Positions 6,594-15,652 of a DNA stretch of 34,352 nt are shown in pieces. The notes under the pieces are model-generated. The model made no database searches. It saw nothing but the letters and a program-made list of their open reading frames with translations, and had not been told where the DNA came from. A program made the translations under genes and the position numbers. Numbering within the stretch: position 1 is the first letter of the stretch; the number at the start of each line of letters is the position of its first letter. The stretch spans positions 1 through 34,352 of the forward strand of contig DATFAA010000129.1 in assembly GCA_035255045.1 (NCBI GenBank), given 5' to 3'. This DNA is from JAGTRP01 sp035255045 (GTDB lineage: Bacteria; Pseudomonadota; Gammaproteobacteria; Burkholderiales; Rhodocyclaceae).

Positions 6594-7394
6594 CTACATC
6601 TCATTCATCACCTGGGCGTAGGAAATGAGGGCGAACAGGGCGGTGCCGCCGACGATATTGCCGATCAACACCGGCAGGAAGAAGCCGCCCGCCATCGCCC
6701 CCAGCCCCATCTCGCCGCTGGCCACCAGCAGGAAGGACTCGATGCTGCCGGCCACGATGTGGGTGAAGCCGCCGACCCCGATGAGGTAGGTCATCATGAA
6801 GACCACATGGAACTGGGCGGCGCCGGCGGCCGGGATGAGCCAGACCATGGCGGCCATCAGGTAGCCCGAGGTGATGCCGAGGAAGATCATGTCCACCCAG
6901 CCGTGGTCCATGGCGTGGCGGCTGATTTCCAGCATTTCGGTCCGCAGCTCCGGCGGCGCCGCCGGCGTGAAGGTGATGAAGAGGGCCGCCGTCAGCGTCC
7001 CCGCCAGGTTGGCGGTCAGCACGATGCCCCACATGCGCGCCGCCCGGGCGACCTTGGCCAGGGTCGGACGGGCCATGACCGGCAGCACGACGGTGATGGT
7101 GTTTTCGGTAAAGAGCTGCTGCCGGGACAGGACCGCCATCAGGAAGCCCACCGGATACCCCAGGGCGATCAGCAGCTGGCGCCAGGGCCAGTCCGGCAGG
7201 TAGTGGGCGAGGATCGCCTGGGCCAGCAGGGAGAAGCTGATGGAAAGCCCGGCGGCCATCCCCGACCACCACAGGGAAACCGCCGGCCGCGACATCTCGT
7301 CCTCCCCGAGGCGGCGCACCGACTCGTAGATGACGGGGGTGCGGGGCGTGGTCCGCTCTTCCACCTGGTCGGCGAGATGGCTGTCGTCGCCCAT
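6594..7394 (-). CDS. Formate/nitrite transporter (FNT) family channel, YfdC-like
   Basis: This 266-residue inner-membrane protein has six probable helices and an N-terminal cytoplasmic tail of about 40 residues. The FNT pattern is visible in the broken-helix regions: LSRQQLFTENTITVVLPVM (about residues 89-107), the segment AGAAQFHVVFMMTYLIGVGGFTHIVAGSIE (after residue 185), and a final GNIVGGTALFALISY. Its weak polar pore signature and N-terminal extension fit the YfdC-like branch rather than FocA or NirC, so formate or nitrite as substrate is not certain. GGAGA with a 6-base spacer supports the start. It lies 61 bases downstream of the GH15 gene on the same strand and ends 5 bases from the peroxidase stop. 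Confidence 0.85.
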   Translation of the reverse strand: MGDDSHLADQVEERTTPRTPVIYESVRRLGEDEMSRPAVSLWWSGMAAGLSISFSLLAQAILAHYLPDWPWRQLLIALGYPVGFLMAVLSRQQLFTENTITVVLPVMARPTLAKVARAARMWGIVLTANLAGTLTAALFITFTPAAPPELRTEMLEISRHAMDHGWVDMIFLGITSGYLMAAMVWLIPAAGAAQFHVVFMMTYLIGVGGFTHIVAGSIESFLLVASGEMGLGAMAGGFFLPVLIGNIVGGTALFALISYAQVMNEM

Positions 7395-7441
7395 GGGCGT
7401 TCTCCGGGGGTTGTTGGGGCCCTGCCCCTTCGCAAGGCCCG

Positions 7442-7455
7442 TTCCCGGCCGGGAA
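7442..7455. repeat. 14-base perfect palindrome directly after the GH15 stop codon
   Basis: TTCCCGGCCGGGAA abuts the GH15 stop (7456-7458) in the gap before the FNT gene on the minus strand. It could slow or attenuate transcription into the FNT gene or bind a dimeric protein. Being GC-rich in a GC-rich genome, it may also be chance. Confidence 0.3.
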
Positions 7456-9297
7456 TCAGGTGGCGATCTGATGGCCGCGCTTGCCCTTCAGGGCCTGCTC
7501 GATGGCCAGGGCGGCGGTGACCAGGCCGGAATGGGTGAAGGCCTGGGGGAAGTTGCCGAGGGCCAGGCGGCTCGCCGTGTCGAACTGCTCGGAATAGAGC
7601 CCGACGTCGTTGGCCAGGCCGAGGAGGCGCTCGAAGAGTTGCAGGGCTTCGTCCACCCGACCGGAACGGGCCAGGTAATCCACCACCCAGAAGCTGCAGA
7701 CGGCGAACAGGTTTTCCGCCCCCTTGACGCCGTCGTAGTCTTCGCCCGGCGGATAGCGCAGGAGGAAGCCATCCACCGCCAGCCGCTCCATGATGTAACG
7801 GTAGGTGCCCGCCATGCGCGGATCGTCGGCCCGGACATAGCCGTAGCGCACCATCAGGAGCAGGCTGGCGTCGGGGTCGCTGCCGCCGAAGTAGCCGACG
7901 TAGCCGCCGATGGTGTGGTCGAACCCCCGGGCATCGATTTCCCGGCGGATGAGGTCCCGCTCCAGGCGCAGGTCGTCCTCCTGGATGGGCATGGGTACCA
8001 GCTGGTTGAGGGCGAGCAGGCGGTCCAGGGCGACCCAGCACATGAGCTTGGAGTAGGTGTAGTGGCGGGGCGGGCTGCGGGTTTCCCAGATGCTCTGGTC
8101 GGGCTGGCGCCACAGCCGGCACACCGAATCCCCGAGCCCGGCCAGGAGGCGCCTCTCCGCCTCGGTCAGGGTGCCGCCCCGCACGGCGAAGCGGTAGGCG
8201 GTCTGGATGAGCTCGCCGTAGATGTCGAGCTGGAGCTGCTGGTGGGCGGAGTTGCCGATGCGCACCGGCCCCCGGCCCCGGTAGCCCTCCAGGTGGGCGA
8301 GGACTTCCTCGTCCGGCACCGGGCAGCCGTTCAGATCGTAGAGTGGCTGGATGCGCGGCTTGCGGCCGATCTTCAGCAGCCAGCCCAAGAAGGCGGCGCT
8401 CTCGTCCTCGAAACCCATGTCGATGAAGGACTGGAGCAGCAGGGACGTGTCCCGCAGCCAGCAGTAGCGGTAGTCCCAGTTGCGCTCTGCCGTCATGGAT
8501 TCCGGCAAGGAAGTGGTCGCCGCCGCGATGACGGCGCCGGACGAGCAGCAGGTGAGAAGCTTGAGGGTCAGGCAGCTGCGCATCACCAGGTCCGGGTGGG
8601 GCCCATCGTAGGAGCAGCGGCTGCACCAGGCCTCCCACCAGTTCACGGTCCGGGCCTTGGCCACCGCCGCCATGGGCGGGTCGGCCCGGACAGCGGCGAC
8701 CTGGGGCGCGAAGGCCAGGACGAAGCGGCGCTGCTCCCCGGCCGCCAGGGCGCAGCTTCCGCCCGCCCAGCCAGCCCCGTCCGCCAGGGGGACTTCCGTA
8801 TGGAGCAGGAGGGAAGCGCCCGCCAGTCCGCACAGCCAGACGCCGCCATCCCTGGAATCCAGATGGACGGCCTGGCGCCCGTAATCCGGCTGCGGCTGGT
8901 AGGCCACATCCACCACCGCCTGGCCTTCCAGGCAGTCCACCAGCCGGTCCACGTAGCGCACCGCTTCATCCCCTTCGGGCATGGGCATGAGGTCGGTCAG
9001 CCGCACCATGCCGGAAGCGCAGTGGAAAGTGGTCTCCAGGACGGCGCTACGGCCGACGTAGCGCCGCTCCACCCGGGTCACGTCCCGGGGCCGGATGAGG
9101 AAACGCCCGCCGCGCCGGCGGTCCAGGAGGGCAGCGAAAATGGACGGAGAGGAGAAATCCGGCAGGCAGAGCCAGTCGATGGAGCCTGTCCGGGACACGA
9201 GGGCGGCGCTGCGGCAGTCCCCGATGGCGGCGTAGTCGCCGATCGGTTCGTAGTCGCAGGACTCCAGCAGGGCCGCGATGGCGTCGATATCCTTCAC
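7456..9297 (-). CDS. Glycoside hydrolase family 15 protein (glucoamylase/trehalase-like)
   Basis: This 613-residue protein is of normal length for bacterial GH15 enzymes, which hydrolyse alpha-glucosidic bonds in trehalose or oligosaccharides from the non-reducing end. The N-terminal beta-sandwich begins with IGDYAAIGDCRSAALVSRTG and SIDWLCLPDFSSPSIFAALLD, which is diagnostic. The (alpha/alpha)6 catalytic part has RNWDYRYCWLRDTSLLLQSF and, near the end, YSEQFDTASRLALGNFPQAFTH. No signal peptide is seen, so it should be cytoplasmic. The start codon is GTG at 9297 with only a weak AGG upstream. Downstream on the same strand is the FNT gene. Trehalose or maltodextrin turnover is the likely role. 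Confidence 0.88.
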   Translation of the reverse strand: MKDIDAIAALLESCDYEPIGDYAAIGDCRSAALVSRTGSIDWLCLPDFSSPSIFAALLDRRRGGRFLIRPRDVTRVERRYVGRSAVLETTFHCASGMVRLTDLMPMPEGDEAVRYVDRLVDCLEGQAVVDVAYQPQPDYGRQAVHLDSRDGGVWLCGLAGASLLLHTEVPLADGAGWAGGSCALAAGEQRRFVLAFAPQVAAVRADPPMAAVAKARTVNWWEAWCSRCSYDGPHPDLVMRSCLTLKLLTCCSSGAVIAAATTSLPESMTAERNWDYRYCWLRDTSLLLQSFIDMGFEDESAAFLGWLLKIGRKPRIQPLYDLNGCPVPDEEVLAHLEGYRGRGPVRIGNSAHQQLQLDIYGELIQTAYRFAVRGGTLTEAERRLLAGLGDSVCRLWRQPDQSIWETRSPPRHYTYSKLMCWVALDRLLALNQLVPMPIQEDDLRLERDLIRREIDARGFDHTIGGYVGYFGGSDPDASLLLMVRYGYVRADDPRMAGTYRYIMERLAVDGFLLRYPPGEDYDGVKGAENLFAVCSFWVVDYLARSGRVDEALQLFERLLGLANDVGLYSEQFDTASRLALGNFPQAFTHSGLVTAALAIEQALKGKRGHQIAT

Positions 9298-9352
9298 GCA
9301 GCCTGCGTTGCAAGAACGGGGCCCCGGCGGCCGCCCGGGAAGCCCGATGGAC

Positions 9353-9391
9353 CTTTTTACAAGGGCTCCGCGCCGGCCTGCACTTTTTACA
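9353..9391. repeat. Two direct repeats CTTTTTACA, 30 bases apart, in a divergent promoter region
   Basis: CTTTTTACA occurs at 9353-9361 and again at 9383-9391, exactly 30 bases apart (about three helical turns), between the divergent GH15 and ThDP-enzyme genes. The rest of the gap is GC-rich, so the AT-rich repeats stand out. Tandem activator or repressor binding is plausible. Confidence 0.4.
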
Positions 9392-9467
9392 TGGCCGCCC
9401 CCTTTGCCGCTTCCGGCATCCGGTTTGCAGCGCTGTTCCGGTTCTCACCTTGATCTGGAGAAGGACC

Positions 9468-11270
9468 ATGGCGGCCACGGTTGGCGATTTCCTCTTGAGG
9501 CGCCTCACGGAATGGGGCGTCCGCCGCATCTACGGCTATCCGGGGGACGGTATCAACGGCATCATGGGCGCCTTCGGGCGCATCGGCGACGACCTCAAGT
9601 TCGTCCAGGCCCGCCACGAGGAGCTGGCCGCCTTCATGGCCTGTGCCCACGCCAAGTTCACCGGCGAAGTCGGGGTCTGTCTGGCCACCTCGGGCCCCGG
9701 CGCCATCCATCTCCTGAACGGCCTCTACGACGCCAAGCTCGACCACCAGCCGGTGGTGGCCATCGTCGGCCAGCAGAAGCGGGCCGCCCTGGGCGGCCAG
9801 TACCAGCAGGAGGTGGACCTCATCTCCCTGTTCAAGGACGTGGCCAGCGAGTTCGTCCACATGGTCACCGTGCCCGAGCAGACCCGGCCGGTGGTGGACC
9901 GGGCCATGCGCATCGCCCGGGACCAGCGCGCCGTCACCTGCGTCATCTTCCCCAACGACATCCAGGACCTGGACTACGAGGAGCCGCCCCGGGAGCACGG
10001 CACGGTGCACACCGGCATCGGCCACACCGGCATCCGCTGCGTGCCCGGTGAGGAAGACCTGGCGCGGGCGGCGGAAATCCTCAACCAGGGCAAGAAGGTC
10101 GCCATGCTGGTGGGAGCCGGCGCCCTCCACGCCACCGACGAAGTCATCGCCGTCGCCGAGGCCCTGGGGGCCGGCGTCGCCAAGGCCCTCCTCGGCAAGG
10201 CGGCGGTGCCCGACGCCCTGCCCTTCGTCACCGGCTCCATCGGACTTCTCGGCACCAAGCCGAGCTGGGACCTGATGAACGACTGCGACACCCTGCTCAT
10301 GATCGGGTCCGGCTTCCCCTATTCCGAGTTCCTGCCCAAGGAAGGCCAGGCCCGGGGCGTCCAGATCGACATCGATCCCCGCATGCTCAACCTGCGCTAC
10401 CCCATGGAACTCTCCCTGGTGGGGGACAGCAAGGAAACCCTGCGGGCCCTCCTGCCCCACCTCACCCCCAAGACCGACCGCTCCTGGCGCAATGAAGTCG
10501 AGCGCAATGTCGAGCGCTGGTGGCGGGTCCTGGAAGGGCGGGCCATGAATTCCGCCAAGCCCATCAATCCCCAGCGGGTGTTCTGGGAGCTTTCCCCCCG
10601 CCTGCCGGACAACTGCATCCTCACCTGCGACTCCGGCTCCGCCGCCAACTGGTACGCCCGGGACCTCAAGATGCACCAGGGCATGATGGCCTCCCTGTCC
10701 GGCGGCCTCGCCACCATGGGCCCAGCGGTGCCCTACGCCATCGCCGCCAAGTACGCCCACCCCGACCGCCCGGTCATCGCCATGCTCGGGGACGGGGCCA
10801 TGCAGATGAACGGCATCAACGGCCTGGTGACCATCGCCAAGGTATGGAAGGAATGGCAGGACCCGCGGCTGGTCGTCATGGTCCTCAACAACGGCGACCT
10901 CAACCAGGTGACCTGGGAGCAGCGGGCCATGGAAGGCGACCCCAAGTTCGTCGATTCTCAGTTCGTCCCCGACTTCCCCTATGCCGAATACGCCCATCTC
11001 CTGGGGCTGGGGGGCATCCGGGTGGACGAGCCCCTGGAAGTGGGGCCGGCCTGGGAGGAGGCCCTGGCCGCCGACCGGCCGGTCCTCCTGGAGATGGTCA
11101 CCGACCCCGACGTCCCGCCCCTGCCGCCCCACATCCAGCTCAAGCAGGCCAAGGCCTACCTGTCGGCGCTGCTGCACGGCGACCCGGATTCCCTGGGCAT
11201 CGTCGTCGCCAGCATCAAGGAGACCTGGGAGAGCCTATTCCCGCCGGCGCCGGACAAGACCTCCCACTGA
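9468..11270 (+). CDS. Thiamine-diphosphate enzyme, pyruvate oxidase/acetolactate synthase-like
   Basis: This 600-residue protein has the standard three-domain ThDP enzyme layout. The N-terminal PYR domain holds the catalytic Glu in ARHEELAAFMA (about residue 50) and SGPGAIHLLNGLYDA. A central domain includes GAGALHATDE. The C-terminal PP domain has the Mg/ThDP motif GDGAMQMN paired with VVMVLNNGDLNQVTWEQR. The overall pattern resembles PoxB-like pyruvate oxidases and the sugar-acid-cluster ThDP enzymes rather than biosynthetic acetolactate synthase, and no regulatory subunit is nearby. ATG 9468 follows GGAGAAGG. It is the first gene of the block with the enolase-superfamily enzyme only 7 bases downstream. 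Substrate undetermined; decarboxylation of a 2-oxoacid is expected. Confidence 0.85.
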   Translation: MAATVGDFLLRRLTEWGVRRIYGYPGDGINGIMGAFGRIGDDLKFVQARHEELAAFMACAHAKFTGEVGVCLATSGPGAIHLLNGLYDAKLDHQPVVAIVGQQKRAALGGQYQQEVDLISLFKDVASEFVHMVTVPEQTRPVVDRAMRIARDQRAVTCVIFPNDIQDLDYEEPPREHGTVHTGIGHTGIRCVPGEEDLARAAEILNQGKKVAMLVGAGALHATDEVIAVAEALGAGVAKALLGKAAVPDALPFVTGSIGLLGTKPSWDLMNDCDTLLMIGSGFPYSEFLPKEGQARGVQIDIDPRMLNLRYPMELSLVGDSKETLRALLPHLTPKTDRSWRNEVERNVERWWRVLEGRAMNSAKPINPQRVFWELSPRLPDNCILTCDSGSAANWYARDLKMHQGMMASLSGGLATMGPAVPYAIAAKYAHPDRPVIAMLGDGAMQMNGINGLVTIAKVWKEWQDPRLVVMVLNNGDLNQVTWEQRAMEGDPKFVDSQFVPDFPYAEYAHLLGLGGIRVDEPLEVGPAWEEALAADRPVLLEMVTDPDVPPLPPHIQLKQAKAYLSALLHGDPDSLGIVVASIKETWESLFPPAPDKTSH

Positions 11271-11277
11271 CGCCGCC

Positions 11278-12384
11278 ATGACCAGCCGGGAAAGCACGGT
11301 CCCGATCGAGTCGGTGTCGATCGGGTGCTACACCATACCCACCGACAAGCCCGAGTCCGACGGCACCCTGGAGTGGCAGTCCACCACCCTGGTGCTGTGC
11401 GGCATCGAGGCCGGCGGCGTCCACGGCCTGGGCTACGGCTACGCCGACACCGCCACCGCCCGCCTCATCCAGGACCGCTTCGCCCCCCTCCTCCAGGGCC
11501 GGGACGCCCTGGCCACCAGCGAGCGCTGGCGGGACCTGGCGGTGGCGGTGCGCAACCTGGGGCGCCCCGGCATCGGCGCCATGGCCCTGTCGGTGGTGGA
11601 CACCGCCCTCTGGGACTTCAAGGCCAAGTACCTGGGCGTCTCCCTCGCCGTCCTCCTGGGCAAGGCCCGGCCGTCCATCCCCATCTACGGCAGCGGCGGC
11701 TTCACCAGCTACTCCATCCCCGAACTGCAGGACCAACTGGGGGCCTGGGCCCGGGCCGGCATCGGCCGGGTCAAGATGAAGGTCGGCCGCGAGCCGGACC
11801 TGGACATCAAGCGGGTGGGCGCCGCCGCCGGGGCCATCGGGCGCTACACCCAGCTCTTCGTGGACGCCAACGGCGCCTACGAGCGCAAGCAGGCCCTCCA
11901 CTTCGCCGAGGCCTTCGCCGAACTGGGGGTCGCCTGGTTCGAGGAACCCGTGTCCTCCGACGACCTGGCCGGCCTGCGCCTCCTGCGGGACCGGGGTCCC
12001 GCCGGCATGGCCATCAGCGCCGGCGAGTACGGCTACGACCTGCCCTACTTCCGCCGCATGCTGGAAGCCCAGGCGGTGGACATCCTGCAGGCCGACGCCA
12101 CCCGCTGCGGCGGCATCACCGGCTTCCTGGGGGCGGCGGCCCTGTGCGAGGCCTTCAATGTGCCCCTCTCCAGCCACTGCGCCCCGGCCCTGCACGTGCC
12201 CCTGTGCTGCGCCGCCCGGCCGGCGGTCCATCTCGAATATTTCCACGACCACGTCCGCATCGAGCAGCTGCTGTTCGACGGTGCCCCGCAGCCCGCGGAC
12301 GGCCGCCTGGCGCCCGCCTACGACCGCCCGGGCCTGGGACTCGAATTCAAGGAGCAGGACGCCCAATGTTTCAGAAACTCGTAG
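11278..12384 (+). CDS. Mandelate racemase/muconate lactonizing enzyme family protein (enolase superfamily)
   Basis: This 368-residue enolase-superfamily enzyme abstracts the alpha-proton of a carboxylate to racemise, epimerise, cycloisomerise or dehydrate it. The catalytic set is visible: K166-M-K168 as acid/base, metal ligands D196 (DANG), E222 (EEP) and E250 (GEYGYD), and H300 in SSHCAPALH as a possible second base. A Lys pair plus His with this spacing fits the mandelate racemase subgroup, whose members are often sugar-acid dehydratases. It starts 7 bases after the ThDP enzyme stop and overlaps the next gene by 19 bases, so the genes are likely translated together. The substrate cannot be read off; an acid-sugar dehydratase or racemase feeding the flavin dehydrogenase is my inference. 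Confidence 0.85.
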   Translation: MTSRESTVPIESVSIGCYTIPTDKPESDGTLEWQSTTLVLCGIEAGGVHGLGYGYADTATARLIQDRFAPLLQGRDALATSERWRDLAVAVRNLGRPGIGAMALSVVDTALWDFKAKYLGVSLAVLLGKARPSIPIYGSGGFTSYSIPELQDQLGAWARAGIGRVKMKVGREPDLDIKRVGAAAGAIGRYTQLFVDANGAYERKQALHFAEAFAELGVAWFEEPVSSDDLAGLRLLRDRGPAGMAISAGEYGYDLPYFRRMLEAQAVDILQADATRCGGITGFLGAAALCEAFNVPLSSHCAPALHVPLCCAARPAVHLEYFHDHVRIEQLLFDGAPQPADGRLAPAYDRPGLGLEFKEQDAQCFRNS

Positions 12385-15266
12385 ACACCCGCGGCCTCTC
12401 CCGGCGGGCCGGGGTGGACGCCCAGGCCCTGGCGGACGACCTCGGCGCCGCTCTTTCCGGCGAAGTGCGCTTCGACGCCGGCAGCCGGGCCCTCTACGCC
12501 ACCGACGCCTCCAACTACCGCCAGGTGCCCATCGGCGTCGTGGTTCCCCGCTCGGTGGAGGACGTGGTGCGCACCGTCGAACTCTGCCGCCGCCACGGCG
12601 CCCCGGTCCTCTCCCGGGGCGGCGGGACCAGCCTCTGCGGCCAGTGCTGCAACGTGGCGGTGGTGATGGATTTCTCCAAGTACCTGAACAACGTCCTGGA
12701 GATCGACCCGGCAGCGAAGACCGCCCGGGTCCAGCCCGGGGTGGTCCTGGACGACCTGCGCGACGCCGCCAACCGCCACGATCTCACCTTCGCCCCCGAT
12801 CCGGCGACCCACACCCACAACACCCTGGGGGGCATGATCGGCAACAACTCCTGCGGCCCCCACTCGGTCATGGGCGGGCTCACCGCCGACAACGTCATCG
12901 AGCTCGATGTCCTCACCTACGACGGCCTGCGCTTCACCGTCGGCGCCACCGATGACGACGCCTTCCACCGCGTCGTCCGGGAAGGCGGCCGGCGCCGGGA
13001 CATCTACCTCCGCCTCAAGGACCTGGCGGAGCGCCACGGCGACGAGATCCGCCGCCGCTTCCCGGCCATCCCCCGCCGGGTTTCCGGCTACAACCTGCCG
13101 GCCCTGCTGCCGGAGAGGGGCTTCAACCTGGCCGAGGCCCTGGTCGGGTCCGAGGGCACCTGCGTGGTCATCCTGGAGGCCAGGCTGCGCCTGGTGGACT
13201 GGCCCCCCGCCCGCTCCCTCCTGGTCCTGGGTTACCCCAGCGTCTACGAGGCGGGCGACCACGTGCCGGACGTGATGGCCGCCGGGCCCATCGCCCTGGA
13301 AGGCATCGACGACCGCCTGGTGGCCGACATCAAGGCCGTGCGCATCCACCCGGAGGACCTCGAACTGCTGCCGGAGGGCCAGGGCTGGCTCCTGGTGGAA
13401 TTCGGCGGCCGGGACAAGGACGATTCCGACCGCCAGGCCAGGGCGCTCATGGACCAGCTGAGGCAGGCGGAAAAGCCCCCCACCATGAAGCTCTACGACG
13501 ACCCGGGGCAGGAGAAGCACGTCTGGGAAATCCGGGAATCCGGCCTTGGCGCCACCGCCCACGTGCCGGACAAGCCCATCACCTGGGAAGGCTGGGAGGA
13601 CTCCTCGGTACCCCCCGAGAAGCTCGGCACCTACCTGCGGCAGCTGCGCGCCCTCTTCGACAAGTACGGCTACGGCTGCGACCTCTACGGCCACTTCGGC
13701 CAGGGCTGCGTCCACACCCGCATCGACTTCGACCTGGAGACTGCCGCCGGCATCCGCAAATTCCGGGACTTCCTCCAGGAGGCCGCCTGCCTGGTGACCG
13801 GCCTGGGGGGCTCCATTTCCGGCGAGCACGGCGACGGCCAGTCCAAGGCCGAGCTGCTGCCCATCATGTTCGGCGACGACATGATGGCCGCCTTCCGGGA
13901 ATTCAAGGCCATCTGGGACCCGGACAACCGCATGAACCCCGGCAAGGTGGTGGACGCCTACCGCCCCGACGAGAACCTGCGCCTAGGCACCGCCTACAGC
14001 CCGCCGCCCCTCAAGACCCGCTTCGCCTACAGCGCCGACAACGGCGACTTCGCCCGCACCGTGCTGCGCTGCGTCGGGGTGGGGGAGTGCCGGAAGAAGA
14101 AAGGCGTGATGTGCCCGAGCTACATGGCCACCGGTGAGGAGATGCACTCCACCCGGGGCCGGGCCCGGCTGCTCTTCGAGATGATGCAGGGCGACACGAT
14201 CACCGGCGGCTGGAAGGAGCCGAAGGTCAAGGAGGCCCTGGACCTCTGCCTGTCCTGCCGGGGCTGCAAGGGGGAGTGCCCGGTGCACGTGGACATGGCC
14301 CTCTACAAGGCGGAGTTCCTTTCCCACTACTACGAGGGCCGGCTGCGCCCGCCGGCCGCCTACGCCTTCGGCCTCATCGACCGCTGGGCCCGGCTCGCCT
14401 CCCACGCCCCGGGACTGGTCAATTTCCTCGCCAGCCACGAGCCCTTTGCCGGCCTGGCCAAGGGTGCCCTCGGCATCGCCCGCCAGCGCAAGCTTCCCGC
14501 CTTCGCACGCCGGCCCTTCACCCGGACCTTCAGCCCCGGGCCCCAGGCCGGCAAGCCCGTCATCCTGTGGCCCGACACCTTCAACAACCACTTCCATCCC
14601 CAGGTCGCCCAGGCGGCGGCGGAGGTGCTGGCCCGGGCCGGCTTCACCGTCCGCATCCCGCCGGTGCACCTGTGCTGCGGCCGGCCCCTCTACGAGTTCG
14701 GCATGGTGGACCGGGCCCGGCGCTACCTGCAGCGCATCCTCCAGGTGCTGGACGGGGACATCCGGGCGGGAATCCCCATCGTCGGCCTCGAGCCGGCCTG
14801 CCTCACCGTCTTCCGGGAGGAGCTGCCCCAGCTGCTCCATGGCGACGAGCAGGCCAAGCGGCTCTCGGGGCAGGTGTTCCTGCTGAGCGAATTCCTGGTG
14901 CGGGAAGCCCCCGGCGCCGACCTCGGCGCCCTCGGGCGCAAGGCCGTCGTGCACGGCCACTGCCACCACCGGGCGGTCCTCGGCATGGGGGACGAGGAAG
15001 CTGTCCTCAAGAAGCTCGGTCTCGATTACGAGATCCTCGATTCCGGCTGCTGCGGCATGGCCGGCTCCTTCGGTTTCGAGAAGGACAAATACGAAGTCTC
15101 CATGCGCTGCGGCGAGCGGGTCCTGCTGCCGGCGGTGCGGGCCGCCGCCCCGGACACCCTGGTCATCGCCGACGGCTACAGCTGCCGGGAACAGATCGTG
15201 CAAACCACCGGGCGCCAACCCCTGCACCTGGCCGAGGTGCTGCGCCTGGCCCAGGAAGGAAAGTGA
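12366..15266 (+). CDS. FAD-linked dehydrogenase fused to Fe-S/CCG module (D-2-hydroxyacid dehydrogenase type)
   Basis: This 966-residue fusion contains the functions of GlcD and GlcF of glycolate oxidase in one chain. The N-terminal FAD-binding domain has SRGGGTSLCGQCCN (from about residue 83) and PATHTHNTLGGMIGNNSCGP. The FAD-oxidase C domain has SISGEHGDGQSK near 486. Two ferredoxin-like clusters begin at C569 (with CRKKKGVMCPSY) and C628 (CLSCRGCKGECP). Two CCG heterodisulfide-reductase-like motifs lie near C770 and C895. Such enzymes oxidise D-lactate, D-2-hydroxyglutarate, glycolate or similar acids and pass electrons to quinone or an electron-transfer flavoprotein. The ATG at 12366 lies inside the previous gene behind GGAG, and the stop is one base from the next ATG. 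The same frame stays open upstream of 12366, but that is the shadow of the previous gene. Confidence 0.9.
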   Translation: MFQKLVDTRGLSRRAGVDAQALADDLGAALSGEVRFDAGSRALYATDASNYRQVPIGVVVPRSVEDVVRTVELCRRHGAPVLSRGGGTSLCGQCCNVAVVMDFSKYLNNVLEIDPAAKTARVQPGVVLDDLRDAANRHDLTFAPDPATHTHNTLGGMIGNNSCGPHSVMGGLTADNVIELDVLTYDGLRFTVGATDDDAFHRVVREGGRRRDIYLRLKDLAERHGDEIRRRFPAIPRRVSGYNLPALLPERGFNLAEALVGSEGTCVVILEARLRLVDWPPARSLLVLGYPSVYEAGDHVPDVMAAGPIALEGIDDRLVADIKAVRIHPEDLELLPEGQGWLLVEFGGRDKDDSDRQARALMDQLRQAEKPPTMKLYDDPGQEKHVWEIRESGLGATAHVPDKPITWEGWEDSSVPPEKLGTYLRQLRALFDKYGYGCDLYGHFGQGCVHTRIDFDLETAAGIRKFRDFLQEAACLVTGLGGSISGEHGDGQSKAELLPIMFGDDMMAAFREFKAIWDPDNRMNPGKVVDAYRPDENLRLGTAYSPPPLKTRFAYSADNGDFARTVLRCVGVGECRKKKGVMCPSYMATGEEMHSTRGRARLLFEMMQGDTITGGWKEPKVKEALDLCLSCRGCKGECPVHVDMALYKAEFLSHYYEGRLRPPAAYAFGLIDRWARLASHAPGLVNFLASHEPFAGLAKGALGIARQRKLPAFARRPFTRTFSPGPQAGKPVILWPDTFNNHFHPQVAQAAAEVLARAGFTVRIPPVHLCCGRPLYEFGMVDRARRYLQRILQVLDGDIRAGIPIVGLEPACLTVFREELPQLLHGDEQAKRLSGQVFLLSEFLVREAPGADLGALGRKAVVHGHCHHRAVLGMGDEEAVLKKLGLDYEILDSGCCGMAGSFGFEKDKYEVSMRCGERVLLPAVRAAAPDTLVIADGYSCREQIVQTTGRQPLHLAEVLRLAQEGK

Positions 15267-15267
15267 C

Positions 15268-15642
15268 ATGGAAGCCATAGGAAAGCGCCGCTGGGCCATC
15301 GCCGAGGGCTACATCCCCCCCTCCCGCCCGGGCGACAGCTACGAGCTGATGAGCCACGAGGCCGCCTGCATCCTAAACGCCGGCGACCGGGAGGCGCACC
15401 TGGAGATCACCATCTACTTCGCCGACCGGGAGCCGGCGGGCCCCTACCGCCTGACCGTGCCGCCCCGCCGCACCTGCCACCTGCGCTTCAACGAGCTTTC
15501 CGACCCGGAGAAGATTCCGGTTAACACGCCCTACTCCAGCCTCATCGAGTCCGACGTGCCGGTGGTGGTCCAGCACACCCGCCTGGATTCCCGCCAGGCC
15601 GCCCTGGCGCTCCTCACCACCATCGCCTACGCCGAGGGCTGA
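15268..15642 (+). CDS. Anabaena sensory rhodopsin transducer (ASRT) family protein
   Basis: This 124-residue soluble protein matches the ASRT/DUF1362 family: KRRWAIAEGYIP near the start, SHEAACILNAGDREAHLEITIYFADREPAGPY in two overlapping blocks (about residues 30-61), then PPRRTCHLRFNEL and PYSSLIESDVPVVVQHTRLDSRQ. The family forms small all-beta tetramers. One member binds Anabaena sensory rhodopsin, but most homologues occur without rhodopsin in carbohydrate-related gene sets, and no rhodopsin gene is in this window. The ATG begins one base after the FAD/Fe-S gene stop, with AGGAAAG in the end of that gene as ribosome site. This ties it to the ThDP/enolase/flavin block, where it may bind a ligand or assist the pathway. 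Confidence 0.85.
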   Translation: MEAIGKRRWAIAEGYIPPSRPGDSYELMSHEAACILNAGDREAHLEITIYFADREPAGPYRLTVPPRRTCHLRFNELSDPEKIPVNTPYSSLIESDVPVVVQHTRLDSRQAALALLTTIAYAEG

Positions 15643-15652
15643 AGGGGCGGCC

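Noticed and set aside
11325..12365. In-frame extension upstream of the FAD/Fe-S dehydrogenase giving a 1313-residue protein
   Set aside because: This stretch is the alternative frame of the enolase-superfamily gene, is Pro/Arg/Gly-rich and has no family similarity; a normal FAD-dehydrogenase N-terminus begins at 12366.
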